A program made the position numbers and the translations under genes. Of a DNA stretch of 64,000 bases, positions 27,093 to 36,862 are shown one piece after another. The DNA comes from Candidatus Hydrogenisulfobacillus filiaventi (GTDB lineage Bacteria > Bacillota > Sulfobacillia > Sulfobacillales > R501). The stretch lies in assembly GCA_902809825.1 (NCBI GenBank), contig LR778114.1, positions 2,294,001 to 2,358,000 on the forward strand. Direction: 5' to 3'. Each line of letters starts with the position of its first letter. The first letter of the stretch is position 1. The notes under the pieces are model-generated. The model worked only from the letters and a program-made list of their open reading frames with translations. It was not told the origin of the DNA and did no database searches.

Positions 27093-27299
27093 ATGAGCGC
27101 GCTCACCGTCGCGGCCATTACCACCATTCTAGCCCTCTTGACCATGATCCTGGGGGCTGTTACCAACCGGGAACTGGAGCGCATCCTCGCCCAGGCCGGG
27201 GTGAAGGAACGGCCCAAGCGGGCCCTGCACGTCATCCTGGGTGTTCTGGTCTTCATCGGGGCCGGCCTGGACTGGATCCTGCTGGCGGGCCATCCCTGA
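27093..27299 (+). CDS. Small two-helix membrane protein, unknown
   Basis: A 68-residue protein. Two hydrophobic helices (residues 3-24, VAAITTILALLTMILGAVT, and about 48-66, LHVILGVLVFIGAGLDWILL) flank a charged stretch NRELERILAQAGVKERPKR. GGAAAGGAG precedes the ATG, and an extended -10 (TGGCATAAT at 27015-27023) lies upstream. It has its own likely promoter and terminator. No function is recognised. Confidence 0.65.
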   Translation: MSALTVAAITTILALLTMILGAVTNRELERILAQAGVKERPKRALHVILGVLVFIGAGLDWILLAGHP

Positions 27300-27301
27300 A
27301 C

Positions 27302-27340
27302 GGCCCCCTGTCGGCGGAGGGGGCCTCCCGCCGGGGAGGC
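27302..27340. terminator. Overlapping GC hairpins between convergent genes
   Basis: GGCCCCCT (27302-27309) pairs with AGGGGGCC (27318-27325), and GCCTCCC (27323-27329) with GGGAGGC (27334-27340). The two stems are mutually exclusive. They lie between the small membrane gene and the converging ATPase gene and could end transcription from either side; no T run is present. Confidence 0.5.
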
Positions 27341-27354
27341 CCTTCCCGTCCGCC

Positions 27355-29700
27355 TCAGGCGGCCGCCTGACGCTCCAGGTGGAAAAAGCCCTGCTTCACC
27401 AGGTCCAGCAGCACCATAAACGCCAGCGCCACCCCTAGCACTGCCCACACTACGATCCCCGGCACCGCCGCCATCAGGATGCCCCGCCAGGCCATCCCCC
27501 CCACCACCACCAGGTCGCCCAGGGTGGCGGCCAGCAGCGCCCGGCTGGGGCGCGACCGCCAGAAGGCCCGCACCTCCCGCACCACGTAGACGGTGGCCTG
27601 GCCGCTGGCCACCAGCATGAGGAACACCACCGTGCGGACCTGGGGCCATCCCAGGTGCAGGACATCGCGGGCCCCCCACAGCACCAGGAAGGCCTCCACC
27701 AGCAACAGCAGGGCCAGCACCCCGGAGGTCAGCACCAGGTACCGGACCCGCCAGCGGGCCGGGCGGCGGGAGGGGCGCACCCGATCGGTGGCCAGGGACA
27801 TGGTCACGAAATCGTTGGCGAACAGCAGCAGCACGATAAGAAACGGGGTGGTGACCAGCCGCCCGGTCAGGAAGTAGGCGCCGCTCAGAAAGACCGCCAC
27901 CTGCAGGGTCTTGATGATCTTGTTGAGGATGTAGGTATGCATGCGTTGATAGATGCGCCGGCTTTCCTGCACCGCCTCCACCGCATCCATGAGGCCGGGC
28001 CGGGTCAGCACCAGGCTGGCGGCCGCCTTGGCCACATCGGTGGCCGACGCCACGGCCACCCCTACCTCCGCCGCTTTCAGGGCGGGCGCATCATTGACCC
28101 CATCCCCGGTCATGCCCACCACATGGCCGGCCTTCTGCAGGGCGGTTACCACGTGAAACTTGTCTTCGGGGAAGATGCCGGCCAGGACCCCGCAACCGGC
28201 CGCGTCACCCCCCTCCCGGATGACGCCCGCCTCACACACCGGCCCGTTGATGCCCACCGCCTCCGCCACCGCCCGGGCGGTGGGAGCGGTGTCCCCCGTC
28301 AGCATCATCACCCGCACCCCCAGGTCCTGGAGGGTGTGGACCAGGGTGGCAGAATCGGCCCGCGGCGGATCCTCCAGGGCCAGCAGGCCGATGAGCTCCA
28401 GCGGACCGCCCTCCGGCCCGGCTGCCACCCCCAGCACCCGCTGCCCGCCGGCGCCGAGCGCTTCCAGGTCCCCCGCCGCCTCCGGCGGCAGGGCCCCCAC
28501 CAGCCCGGCCAGGGTCTGGGGGGCGCCTTTCATGACCCGCCAGCGGCCGGACCCTACGCGCACCTCCGCCTCCGTCCGCTTGAGGGCCGGGTCGAAGGGA
28601 TGAAAGACCAGGACCTGCGCCTGGCCCGGCCGGGGCAGGCCCCCGCCGGCGGCAGCCGCTGCCTTCCAGGCTTCCAGCACCGCCAGGTCGAGCGGGTCCT
28701 CGGAGGCCGCGTCCGAGGCCAAGGCAGCCACCCCCAGCACCTCCTCGCGCGTGTGGCCACTGTATCCCCGTACCTGGCTCACGCTCAGCCGGTTGTCGGT
28801 GATGGTACCGGTCTTGTCGGTGCACAGCACGTCCATGGTGGCGGCCTCCTCGATGGCCGACAACCGGGTGACCAGCACCCCGTGAGCGGCCAGGTCCTTG
28901 GCCCCCAGGGCCTGGGCCAGGGTGAAGGTGGCCGGCAGGGCCACCGGTACCGAGGCCACCAGCAGCATGAGGGAGAAGGGCAGCACCGCCAGCAGGGGCT
29001 GGCGGTCAACTGCCGCCACCATGAGCACGGCCATGACCAGGAGCCCGTCCAGGCCCACCAACCAGCGTACGATGCGGAAGATGAGGGACTCCAGATGGCT
29101 CAGGGTGCGGGCAGTCTGCACCAGCACGGCCGTCTTGCCGAAGTAGGTGCGGGCACCGGTGGCGGTGACGGTCCCGGTGGCCTCCCCCCGCCGCACCACG
29201 GAACCCGCATAGGCCGCCTGACCGGGCCCCCGCTCCTGGGGGACCGATTCCCCGGTCAGCATGGACTGGTCCAGCAGCACCGATCCTTCCGCCAGGCGGA
29301 CATCCGCCGGCACCACATCCCCCATGCGCAGGTGGATGATATCATCGGGCACCAGCTCCCGGGCCGGTACCTGCTGCCATTGCCCGTCCCGCAGCACGCG
29401 GGCCATCACCGGCAGCCGTTCCCGCAGCAGGGCCAGGGCGTTCTCGGCCTGCCCCTCCTGCAGCACACTCACCACAGCGTTGAAGAGGAGGAGGGCGGCA
29501 ATCACGACCGCATCCGCCGTGCGGTGCAGGATGATGGAGAGGACGATGGTGGCCTCCAGCATCCAGGGCACCGGGCCCCAGAACTTCAGGGCCAGACGGA
29601 TCCAGGGGTGCGGACGCTCCTCCGGAATCTCATTGGGCCCCACCTGCTGCAGGCGGGCCCGGGCCTCGGCCGCGGTGAGGCCCCGGACCGGCATCTCCAT
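27355..29700 (-). CDS. Plasma-membrane-type proton P-ATPase (P3A)
   Basis: A 781-residue P-type ATPase. It has LTGESVPQERG (actuator), CTDKTGTITDN with the phosphorylated aspartate, [19 protein letters not shown] and VGMTGDGVNDAPALKAAEVG. The N-terminal LTAAEARARLQQVGPNEIPE and the TM6 motif ANDFVTMSLATDRVRPS are those of fungal/plant plasma-membrane H+-ATPases; D630 matches the aspartate used for proton transport there. No heavy-metal CPX motif is seen. Such pumps occur in acidophiles and would expel protons. The universal stress protein gene lies 28 bases upstream. Confidence 0.9.
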   Translation of the reverse strand: MEMPVRGLTAAEARARLQQVGPNEIPEERPHPWIRLALKFWGPVPWMLEATIVLSIILHRTADAVVIAALLLFNAVVSVLQEGQAENALALLRERLPVMARVLRDGQWQQVPARELVPDDIIHLRMGDVVPADVRLAEGSVLLDQSMLTGESVPQERGPGQAAYAGSVVRRGEATGTVTATGARTYFGKTAVLVQTARTLSHLESLIFRIVRWLVGLDGLLVMAVLMVAAVDRQPLLAVLPFSLMLLVASVPVALPATFTLAQALGAKDLAAHGVLVTRLSAIEEAATMDVLCTDKTGTITDNRLSVSQVRGYSGHTREEVLGVAALASDAASEDPLDLAVLEAWKAAAAAGGGLPRPGQAQVLVFHPFDPALKRTEAEVRVGSGRWRVMKGAPQTLAGLVGALPPEAAGDLEALGAGGQRVLGVAAGPEGGPLELIGLLALEDPPRADSATLVHTLQDLGVRVMMLTGDTAPTARAVAEAVGINGPVCEAGVIREGGDAAGCGVLAGIFPEDKFHVVTALQKAGHVVGMTGDGVNDAPALKAAEVGVAVASATDVAKAAASLVLTRPGLMDAVEAVQESRRIYQRMHTYILNKIIKTLQVAVFLSGAYFLTGRLVTTPFLIVLLLFANDFVTMSLATDRVRPSRRPARWRVRYLVLTSGVLALLLLVEAFLVLWGARDVLHLGWPQVRTVVFLMLVASGQATVYVVREVRAFWRSRPSRALLAATLGDLVVVGGMAWRGILMAAVPGIVVWAVLGVALAFMVLLDLVKQGFFHLERQAAA

Positions 29701-29728
29701 CCTCCCGCCTCCCCGTGGCCGGCCGCCG

Positions 29729-30226
29729 CTACTCGCCAGCAGCGGCCGGTTCCTCCATCACCGCCTCCGCCACCGCCGGCGGGACCACCAGCACCGGCAC
29801 CGGGCTATGGGCCACCACCCCGGCCGACACGCTCCCCAGGAGCAGACGTTCCCCCCGGCTCAGGTTGCGCCGCCCTACCACCACCAGACCCGGCCGCAAC
29901 TGCCGGATGGCGGTCAGGATGGCCGGCACCGGCTTGCCCCGCCAGATGGTCCCCCGCACGCGGGCCATGCCGGCCAAATGCCGTTCGGTTTCGCGCAAGG
30001 CCGCCACCGCCAGCTCGCTGGCCGTCTCTGGTGCCAGATAGATGGCCTCGTCGGCGCCCCCCTCAGGCACAATGGTCAGTGAGTAAGCCCCGCCCGGCAG
30101 GGGCACCTCCGCCACCGCCACAATGACCTCTGCATCGGTCCCGGCCCACTGCGCCCGCACCCAGTCAGCCGCACGCAGGGCGCCGGGGCCGCCGTCGCTG
30201 GCCAGCAGGATGGTCGTGACCGCCAT
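29729..30226 (-). CDS. Universal stress protein (UspA family)
   Basis: A 165-residue protein with the Usp fold: ILLASDGGPGALRAADWVRAQW at the start, and the ATP-binding GRRNLSRGERLLLGSVSAGVVAHSPVPVLVVP near the end (G-2x-G-9x-G-S/T pattern). AGGAGG precedes the ATG at 30226. It is probably co-transcribed with the H+-ATPase gene, hinting at a role in acid or energy stress. Confidence 0.88.
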   Translation of the reverse strand: MAVTTILLASDGGPGALRAADWVRAQWAGTDAEVIVAVAEVPLPGGAYSLTIVPEGGADEAIYLAPETASELAVAALRETERHLAGMARVRGTIWRGKPVPAILTAIRQLRPGLVVVGRRNLSRGERLLLGSVSAGVVAHSPVPVLVVPPAVAEAVMEEPAAAGE

Positions 30227-30383
30227 GGTTTTGCCCTCCTCCCGTCCGCAGGCGTAACCCGCCCCGGACCCCTCTCCTCCTTTCACCCTAAGCCCTCCGC
30301 CGTCCCGCCGCCAGTCCCATCCGGCAAGGGCAGGCGGTCCCCCCACCCCCTGACGCGGGTCGGCTGCGGCCGGTCCGCCCCGG

Positions 30384-30812
30384 CTAGCGCTTCCGCTCCA
30401 GATCCGCCGGTCCGAAGGCCCGGGGCAGCAGTTCATGCAGCCAGTAGGCCTCCCGCGGCTCGGTTTCGCCGGCCACCGCCAGGTAGATGCGAGGGTCCCC
30501 GAACTCCGCCAGCATCTGACGGCAGGCCCCGCAGGGGGCCGCGGGGGGATCCTCCCCGCTCACCACCGCCAGGGCCTGCAGCCGGCGGTGCCCGGCGGCC
30601 ACGGCGGCCGCCACCGCAGCCTGTTCGGCGCAGATCCCCACCGGATAGCTGGCGTTTTCGACATTGGCACCCGCCGCCACTGCCCCACCTTCCGCCAGCA
30701 CCGCCGCCCCCACCCGGAACCCCGAGTAGGGGGCATAGGCGTGCACCCGCACCGCCGCCGCGGCCGCAATCAACGCCTGCCGGGCCGCGGCCGCCGGTTC
30801 CAGTCCCCCCAC
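30384..30812 (-). CDS. cdd: Cytidine deaminase
   Basis: A 142-residue zinc enzyme that deaminates cytidine or deoxycytidine in pyrimidine salvage. It shows YAPYSGFRVGAAVL, NVENASYPVGICAEQAAV (zinc cysteine and catalytic glutamate) and APCGACRQMLAEFG. Starts with GTG at 30812 after GGGAGGCAGGGG. Normal length for the tetrameric form. DeoC for nucleoside salvage is 1.2 kb away. Confidence 0.95.
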   Translation of the reverse strand: MGGLEPAAAARQALIAAAAAVRVHAYAPYSGFRVGAAVLAEGGAVAAGANVENASYPVGICAEQAAVAAAVAAGHRRLQALAVVSGEDPPAAPCGACRQMLAEFGDPRIYLAVAGETEPREAYWLHELLPRAFGPADLERKR

Positions 30813-30983
30813 AGCCCCTGCCTCCCTTTACCGGAATTTGTCGAAAGAAAACGGCCCGCTTCCCCCATCCCGCCGGCGCTGCGCGCGGTACCATAGGACC
30901 GGTGTCGATCCTGCTCCCCGGCGGCGGGGCGGGAGCGGCGCCCCGATTTCCCGCCCCCACCCCGTCCGCAAGGAGCATCGGCC

Positions 30984-31625
30984 ATGTGGTTCGCCAAATG
31001 GTTCGCCTTTTCCCCCTACCGGAACCCCGGCCGCATCCTCCGCCCGCGCACCTGGGCGGCGGCCTTGGCCGCAGCGGTGCTGTCAGCCGGGGTCGAGGTC
31101 CTGCTGGCGGGCGGCGTCCGCCACCCGGCCCGGGCGGTCCGCCCGGCCCCTCCCCACCCTGCCCCGGCACTTACGGCGCCGGTGGCGGTCTACGGCGGAA
31201 CGGCCCTCCGGCGGGTGATCTGGGCGGGAACAGTGGTCTACATCCCGGCCGGGTCCGCCCTTTCCCGGGGCCGGAGTCCCTACCGCTGGTGGTCGGCTCT
31301 GGGAGCCACCACCGCGGTCAGCCTGTCGGTCTATACCCGTCTGCCGGAGCCCGGACTCCTCACCCGGCCCCTGGCCCTCACCCGGCTGGTGGCCGGCAGC
31401 GCGGTCACCGTCTGCCGGCTGGGGCCAGGCGCGGCCGCCTACGCCGACCGGCCGCCCGGCAGCCACATTTACGGGGCGGTACGGGTCCTGGACGGACGGG
31501 TCTACAACCTGACCCTCCTCGCCCCGCCCGGCTCCACCGGTCTCGCGGACTGGCTGCTCGGCCACTGGACCCTTCCCGGGGGCCGGCTCCTCCTGCCGGC
31601 GGGATCGCGCGTGCCCGCCCCCTAG
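30984..31625 (+). CDS. Membrane-anchored protein of unknown function
   Basis: A 213-residue protein with a basic N-terminus and one hydrophobic segment (about residues 24-43, WAAALAAAVLSAGVEVLLAGG). A proline-rich linker and a likely extracytoplasmic beta-rich domain (VAVYGGTALRRVIWAGTVVYIPAGSAL) follow. GCAAGGAG precedes the ATG. Its stop overlaps by 4 bases (CTAG) the stop of the convergent ArsR gene. No family recognised. Confidence 0.6.
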   Translation: MWFAKWFAFSPYRNPGRILRPRTWAAALAAAVLSAGVEVLLAGGVRHPARAVRPAPPHPAPALTAPVAVYGGTALRRVIWAGTVVYIPAGSALSRGRSPYRWWSALGATTAVSLSVYTRLPEPGLLTRPLALTRLVAGSAVTVCRLGPGAAAYADRPPGSHIYGAVRVLDGRVYNLTLLAPPGSTGLADWLLGHWTLPGGRLLLPAGSRVPAP

Positions 31626-31987
31626 AAAGGGGGCGGCAGCGGGCAGGCCGGCGCCCGCTCCCCTGCGGTCTCGGCGGCATCCGCCCAGTCCAGCAGCAGG
31701 CGGCCCAGCGGCCGCAGTGCCTCCGGCCGCAGGCGGTAGTACACCCAGCGCCGGTCCTGCGGCTTGCGCCGGCTGTCGAGGAGGCCCTCGCCGCGCAGGA
31801 CCTGCAGGTGGTGGGAGACGGCGTTCTGTGGTAACCCCAGCGCGGCGGTGATTTCGCACACGCCGTGCTCACCCCCCGCCAGCAGCGCCAGAATGCGCAG
31901 GCGCTGGGGATCCGCAACCACATGCAGCCGGCGCTGCAGGTCCTCCCCGTCTGCCGCCGGGCCGGCGGTCTCCGTTTCCTGCCCCAT
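31622..31987 (-). CDS. ArsR-family transcriptional regulator
   Basis: A 121-residue winged-helix protein: RLHVVADPQRLRILALLAGGEHGVCEITAALGLPQNAVSHHLQVLRGEGLLDSRRKPQDRRWVYYRL is the full ArsR domain. The classic ELCVCDL metal site is reduced to GVCEI with one cysteine, so metal sensing by that site is not assured. The ATG at 31987 follows GGGAGGGAGGGG. It lies directly downstream of deoC, likely in the same transcript. Confidence 0.9.
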   Translation of the reverse strand: MGQETETAGPAADGEDLQRRLHVVADPQRLRILALLAGGEHGVCEITAALGLPQNAVSHHLQVLRGEGLLDSRRKPQDRRWVYYRLRPEALRPLGRLLLDWADAAETAGERAPACPLPPPF

Positions 31988-32054
31988 GACGCCCCTCCCT
32001 CCCCATGATCCCGGCCGCGGCACGGTTCCCCGAACGGGCGGCTGCAGGCCGGCC

Positions 32055-32855
32055 TCAGGGGCGAGGCGCTTCCTCCTCCCGCCGATACCCGGCCAGGATG
32101 GCCCCCGTGCGGCTCGCTCCCAGGCGGTTGGCCCCGGCCGCCAGCAGGGCCCGTGCCTGGCCCCAGGTACGGATACCGCCCGCCGCCTTGACCCCGGCGG
32201 CACCCCCGATCACCCGCCGCAGCCAGGTGACGTCGGCCACGGTGGCCCCACCGGCGCCGAACCCGGTCGAGGTCTTGACATAGTCCGCGCCCGCCGCCAC
32301 TGCCAGCAGGGCCGCCACCGCCTTTTCGGTCTCGCTGAGGGCGGCCGTCTCCAGGATGGCCTTCACCACCACCCCGCTGGGTACCGCCTCCCGCACCTCC
32401 CGCAGGTCCGCCCACACCCCATGCCAGTCCCCGGCTTTGAGCCAGCCGAGGGCGATAACGACGTCAATCTCGGCCGCACCGTCCTCCACGGCCTTGCGGG
32501 CCTCGTAGGCCTTGACGGCACTGGCGGAATTACCCAGGGGAAAACCCGCCACCGCGCAGACCCCCACCGGACTGTCCCCCAGGCAGCTGCGGGCCACCGG
32601 CACCGCCTGGCCCGGCACGCATACGGTCGCGCAACCCCAGGCGCGGGCCTCCTCGCACAGATGACGGATGTCGGCAGGGGTAGCCATGGGAGCCAGCAGG
32701 GTATGGTCGATAAGCCCGGCCAGTTCCCCTACCGAAGCCACGGTCACCGGGTGCACCGGCACCCCGCCCTCCGGCACCCGCTCCCCGGCTTCCGGACCCA
32801 GCACCTCCCGCACCCGCTCCCGCAGGGCGGTCAAATCCAGTCCCGTGTCCGCCAT
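32055..32855 (-). CDS. deoC: Deoxyribose-phosphate aldolase
   Basis: A 266-residue class I aldolase splitting deoxyribose-5-phosphate into glyceraldehyde-3-phosphate and acetaldehyde. It has LIDHTLLAPMATPADIRHLCEEA, VCAVAGFPLGNS, VVVKAILETAAL and the Schiff-base lysine in DYVKTSTGFGAGGAT. Two in-frame ATGs lie 6 bases apart; the one at 32855 has the better spacing from GAGGGGG. Confidence 0.95.
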   Translation of the reverse strand: MADTGLDLTALRERVREVLGPEAGERVPEGGVPVHPVTVASVGELAGLIDHTLLAPMATPADIRHLCEEARAWGCATVCVPGQAVPVARSCLGDSPVGVCAVAGFPLGNSASAVKAYEARKAVEDGAAEIDVVIALGWLKAGDWHGVWADLREVREAVPSGVVVKAILETAALSETEKAVAALLAVAAGADYVKTSTGFGAGGATVADVTWLRRVIGGAAGVKAAGGIRTWGQARALLAAGANRLGASRTGAILAGYRREEEAPRP

Positions 32856-33092
32856 CCCCATTCCCCCTCATCTGTCGGACGGCTTGTCCCCGGCCGCGCC
32901 CCGCGCTCCCCGGCGGGCCGCCTTTCAGGAATTCCTAACGCCTTCGTGCGCGCCCCGGCTACGCGGCGCCGACCCTAGGCATCAAAACGATTCATTCTAC
33001 AAAGCCCGCTGCCCGCCCGCCAAGCCGGGGATCCGGCACCCTTCCCGCAACCGGATGCGGTTGGCTAACATGGCAGCAAAAGGAGGCGGCCC

Positions 33093-34686
33093 ATGTCACA
33101 GGCGTTACAGCCGGTGCTGGTGGTGGCCCTGCTGGCGGTCACCGCCCCGGCCCTGGTAAACCGGCTGCCCGGGGTCCGGATCCCGGTGGCGGTTGCCGAA
33201 ATCCTGCTGGGAGTGGTGTTCGGGCGCAGCGGGCTGGGCCTGGTGACCCCCTCGCCGGTCATCCGCTTTCTGGCCTTGTTCGGGCTGGCCTACCTGATGT
33301 TCCTCATCGGCCTGGAGGCCAACGTCGAACGCCTCTGGCAAGGAACGGGACCTGCTGGAGGAGCCGGTCGCCCAGTGGCTGCTCAGCATCGGGGTGCTGG
33401 TCGACTTCACCAGCCTGCTGGCCGCCTCCACCGGACCCGGCGGCCATTTGCGTCCTTTCCTGGTGGGGCTGCTGTTTCTGCCCGTACTGGTCGGGCGGCG
33501 CACCCGCCCCTGGCTGCGCCGACTGGTCGGACTGGCGGGCCAGGACAGCGTAACCGGGCAGCCGGGGGTGCGGACCTTCCTGGCGGTCATCACCCTCTTC
33601 CTGGCCCTGGCTGAGAGCCTCGGCACCATCACGGTGCTGGAGGCCTTCCTCGCGGGCGTCCTGGTGGCCTCGCTACTGGGGGAGGACCGCGAGACCCTGC
33701 AGGGGAAGTTGGACGCCATCGGGTTCGGTTATTTCATCCCCTTCTTCTTCGTCAACCTGGGCGCCCAGCTGCAGCTGGGCGGCCTCCTGCACAGCCCCGC
33801 AGCCTGGATCCTGACCGCCGCCCTGCTGGGGGCGGCCTTCCTGCTTCCTGCCCCTCCTGCTGCTAGGCCGCTTCCTGCCCCTGGCGCACCACCCTTGCCG
33901 CCGCCTTCCTGGCCGCCACCCGCCTCTCGGTCACGGTGGCAGGGGCCGCGGTGCTGGCCGGGGCGGGCCTGATTCCCCATCGCCTGTATGTCGCCATGAT
34001 CGCCATGTCGGTGCTTTCTGCCTTGCTGTTCCCCGACCTCTTTCAGCGCCTCGCCCCCGGCCGGGGGAACGGCCTCCGGGGGCCGTGGCCGTGGTGGGCA
34101 GCGGACCGGCTGCCGCCGGCCTGGTCCGCCGCCTAGCCGCCTCCGGCACGCCGGTCCTCGCCGCCGGCAGCCCGGAGGAGCTCGACCTCCGCCAGCCGGA
34201 CTGGACCCGGCAGGTCGCGACGGTGGTGCTGCTGGGCCAGGAGGGGATGGACCCCGTGGCAGCGGCTGCGCGCCTGCAGGCGCGGGGCACCTTTGGCCTC
34301 ATCGTGGAGACCGGACCGGAAGCGGCGGCGGCCGCCCGGCGCCTGGGCCTGCTGCCGTTCGTCCCTGCCCTGGCCAGCGTGCCGGTGCTGGAGACCCTGG
34401 TGCGGCTGCCGCATGCGGCCGAACTCCTGTTGCAGCCGGAGGGGGCGCACGGGCTGTACGAACTGCACATGCAGAACCCCCTCTTTCATGGCCGCGCCCT
34501 GCGCACCCTCGACCTGCCCGAGGAGGTGCTGGTGGTCGGCATTCACCGCGGAACGGCCGACCTTATCCCCCGCGGCGTCACCCCCCTAGAGCTGGGGACG
34601 TACTGCTGGTGCTCTGCCCGGCCGAAGCCCTGCCGCCGCTGCGGTGCCGGTTCGCCTCTCCGTTCCCGTTTCCGGCCCGCTCCTAA
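33093..34686 (+). pseudogene. Degraded Kef-type (CPA2) cation:proton antiporter gene
   Basis: Read across frames, this is one CPA2 antiporter with a C-terminal TrkA domain, but no single frame encodes it. The start MSQALQPVLVVALL is intact with AAAGGAGG. The reading frame then changes at about 33340, 33845, 33895, 34080 and 34590. At the first change roughly 50 or more residues (helices 4-6) are also missing. Recognisable pieces are GLAYLMFLIGLEANVERL, ERDLLEEPVAQWLLSIGVLVD, FFVNLGAQLQ, the TrkA-N start [19 protein letters not shown], and the TrkA-C end [16 protein letters not shown] before TAA at 34684-34686. Neighbouring genes have intact frames, which argues against general sequencing error. 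Confidence 0.85.
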
Positions 34687-34774
34687 AATTTGGCCCCGGC
34701 CGCGCCGGTCGCCTATGCTGAAATTCCGGACCCCTTCCCTGTTTTCAACCCCTCAAGGCAGGAGGACTCATCCC

Positions 34775-36289
34775 ATGTTTTCCCGGTTGCGCTTGGCGCC
34801 CAAGCTGGCGCTGCTCTTCCTGGCGGTCAACATCCTCACCACCGCGCTCCGCCTCCTCATCCCGGTGCGCTGGGTGGAAATCCTGGCCGACTTCGTACTC
34901 TGGCAGCTCTTCGCCTACCTGCTCGGCCTGTATGTCCGCGGCACCATGGCCACCCTGACCTCCACCGCCCAGCAGATCGCGCGGGGGGAGATTGAAGGGG
35001 TACACATCCCCGAAAGCCGCGGCCGTGACGAAATCGGCACCCTGTTCGGGGCCTTCGCCGACATGGTCCGCAGCCTGCGCGAGGCCTCCACCGCCACCCA
35101 GGCCATCGCCCACGGGGACCTCTCTGTGCAGGTGCAGGTCCGCAGCCAGGGCGACTCGGTGGGGCAGGCCCTGGCCCACATGGTGCGTCAGCTGCGCTCC
35201 TTCGTGCGACCCATCCGCGAGGTCAGCACCCAGGTGGCGGCGGCGGCCGAGCAGTCCACCGCCCTGACCGGGCAGATTGTGGCCCGCATGGGCCAGCTGA
35301 CGGCCGACAGCGGCAAGAGCCAGCAGCAGCTGGCGGCGGTAGCCGACATCGCCGGGCAGCAGCAGGCCACCATCGCCGCTGTGGCCGAACATGCGCGCAA
35401 GCAGGTCGAAAGCCTGGATGCGGCGGCGCAGGCTGCGGAAACCATGACCCGGGCCGCGGCCACCCTGACTGAGGAAACCCGGCGCATGACCCGGGCCGCC
35501 CAGGCCACCCACGATCAGGCCCGCACCGGGTCGGAGGCGGTCGACCGCCTGATGCAGGCCATGCAGACCATCGAGTCCGCCGTCGGCCGCCTCGCCCAGC
35601 GCCTGCAGCAGCTGACCGAAGGCAGCCGTTCCATCGATCAGTTCGTACAGCTCATCGCTGAAATCACGGAACAGACCAACCTGCTGGCCCTCAACGCCGC
35701 CATCGAGGCCGCCCGGGCCGGCGCAGCCGGGCAGGGCTTCGCCGTGGTGGCGGACGCGGTGCGCCAGCTGGCGGGGCGGACCCGGGAGGCCACCGACGCC
35801 ATCGTGAAACAGAGCCGGGACATGCATGCCCAGACGGCGGAAGCGGTGGAGGCCATGGGGGTGGTGGAGGCCCAGGCGGGGCAGGGTGCCGCCCAGGCCA
35901 CCGCGGTGCACGACATCCTGGCCGCCCTGTTCCCCGAAATCCAGCACATTTCGGAAGGGGTGGCGGTGGTGGACGAGATGGCCGGCAGTGTAGCCCAACG
36001 GGCGGAGGCCGCCAGCCGGGCGGTCGCGGAGGCGGTGGGCCTCGCGCATGAAACCGAAACCGCGGGGGCACTGCTGAACGACCAGAGCCGGCAGATCGCC
36101 CGCGCCATCCGCGAACTCACCCAGGGGGTGGAGGAAACCACACGGCTCTCGGCCGATACCTCCGACTTCGCCCAGCAGATCGCGCATGCCGCCAGCGCCC
36201 TTGCCAGTCAGCTGGGCACCCTGCGCGATGCGGCCGCCGCCTTTCACGACGGCGCCCCCGGTGAACCCCTGGAGGCGCTCAGTGCTTAG
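34775..36289 (+). CDS. Methyl-accepting chemotaxis protein without outer sensor domain
   Basis: A 504-residue chemoreceptor. Two membrane helices (about 10-30 and 33-55) are joined by only a few residues, so there is no extracytoplasmic ligand domain. A HAMP domain (about 55-108) and a second HAMP-like stretch (to about 150) precede the coiled-coil signalling domain, whose hairpin tip [21 protein letters not shown] is intact. It would signal to CheA/CheW and may sense through the membrane or cytoplasm. The ATG follows GGCAGGAGG. It begins 88 bases after the antiporter pseudogene. Confidence 0.92.
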   Translation: MFSRLRLAPKLALLFLAVNILTTALRLLIPVRWVEILADFVLWQLFAYLLGLYVRGTMATLTSTAQQIARGEIEGVHIPESRGRDEIGTLFGAFADMVRSLREASTATQAIAHGDLSVQVQVRSQGDSVGQALAHMVRQLRSFVRPIREVSTQVAAAAEQSTALTGQIVARMGQLTADSGKSQQQLAAVADIAGQQQATIAAVAEHARKQVESLDAAAQAAETMTRAAATLTEETRRMTRAAQATHDQARTGSEAVDRLMQAMQTIESAVGRLAQRLQQLTEGSRSIDQFVQLIAEITEQTNLLALNAAIEAARAGAAGQGFAVVADAVRQLAGRTREATDAIVKQSRDMHAQTAEAVEAMGVVEAQAGQGAAQATAVHDILAALFPEIQHISEGVAVVDEMAGSVAQRAEAASRAVAEAVGLAHETETAGALLNDQSRQIARAIRELTQGVEETTRLSADTSDFAQQIAHAASALASQLGTLRDAAAAFHDGAPGEPLEALSA

Positions 36290-36392
36290 GCCCGGCCCGC
36301 CCCTAGGAGAACACGGCCCCGCTGCGCTATGATGGGGGCACGAGAGGGGTCCGGCGTCCCGGCGCCGGCCTGGGAGAGGAGACGATCGCGGG

Positions 36393-36842
36393 ATGACCTG
36401 GCCTGAGGTGCCTGCGCTGTATGCCTACCGCCATCCCGAGTTCGAACGGCTGCCGGAGATCCCGGAGATCTCCCGCACCCTGCAGCACCTGGACCTCTCC
36501 AAGGCGGAGTCGGAGGACCTGTTGAGCGGGCTGCGCAGCCGGCTGGGTTACGCCGGTCCCCTGATCGTGGCCTGGAACGACGGCAGCGCGGACGTGCAGG
36601 TCTACGTCTACACCCGCAACCTGCAGCCGCGCCCCGCCTATCAACCCCTGGAACCGTACCCCTATTGGCTGGAGATCATGCTGGGCCAGCAGCTGGTCCT
36701 GTGCGTCACGGATTTTCCGGGTCTGCTGCCGCTGCTGGGGCTCCTGGCGCCGCTGGCTCAGGCCAGCGCGCTGAGCAGCCTCAACGACCTGATGCTGGAC
36801 CTGGCTGACCTCCTGGGTCAGATCGAACCTCCCCGGATGTAG
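36393..36842 (+). CDS. Hypothetical protein
   Basis: A 149-residue soluble protein, not recognised. It begins MTWPEVPALYAYRHPEFERLP and has a leucine-rich C-terminal half (GLLPLLGLLAPLAQASALSSLNDLMLDLADLL) that is probably amphipathic helix. GGAGAGGAG precedes the ATG. It lies downstream of a chemoreceptor, which does not by itself assign a role. Confidence 0.55.
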   Translation: MTWPEVPALYAYRHPEFERLPEIPEISRTLQHLDLSKAESEDLLSGLRSRLGYAGPLIVAWNDGSADVQVYVYTRNLQPRPAYQPLEPYPYWLEIMLGQQLVLCVTDFPGLLPLLGLLAPLAQASALSSLNDLMLDLADLLGQIEPPRM

Positions 36843-36862
36843 GGCGGCCGCCGGGCCGCCCG

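Noticed and set aside
32856-33092. Gene in the 237-base gap between deoC and the antiporter pseudogene
   Set aside because: No frame with a ribosome site or reasonable codon pattern is seen; it probably holds promoters, but no hexamer pair is convincing.
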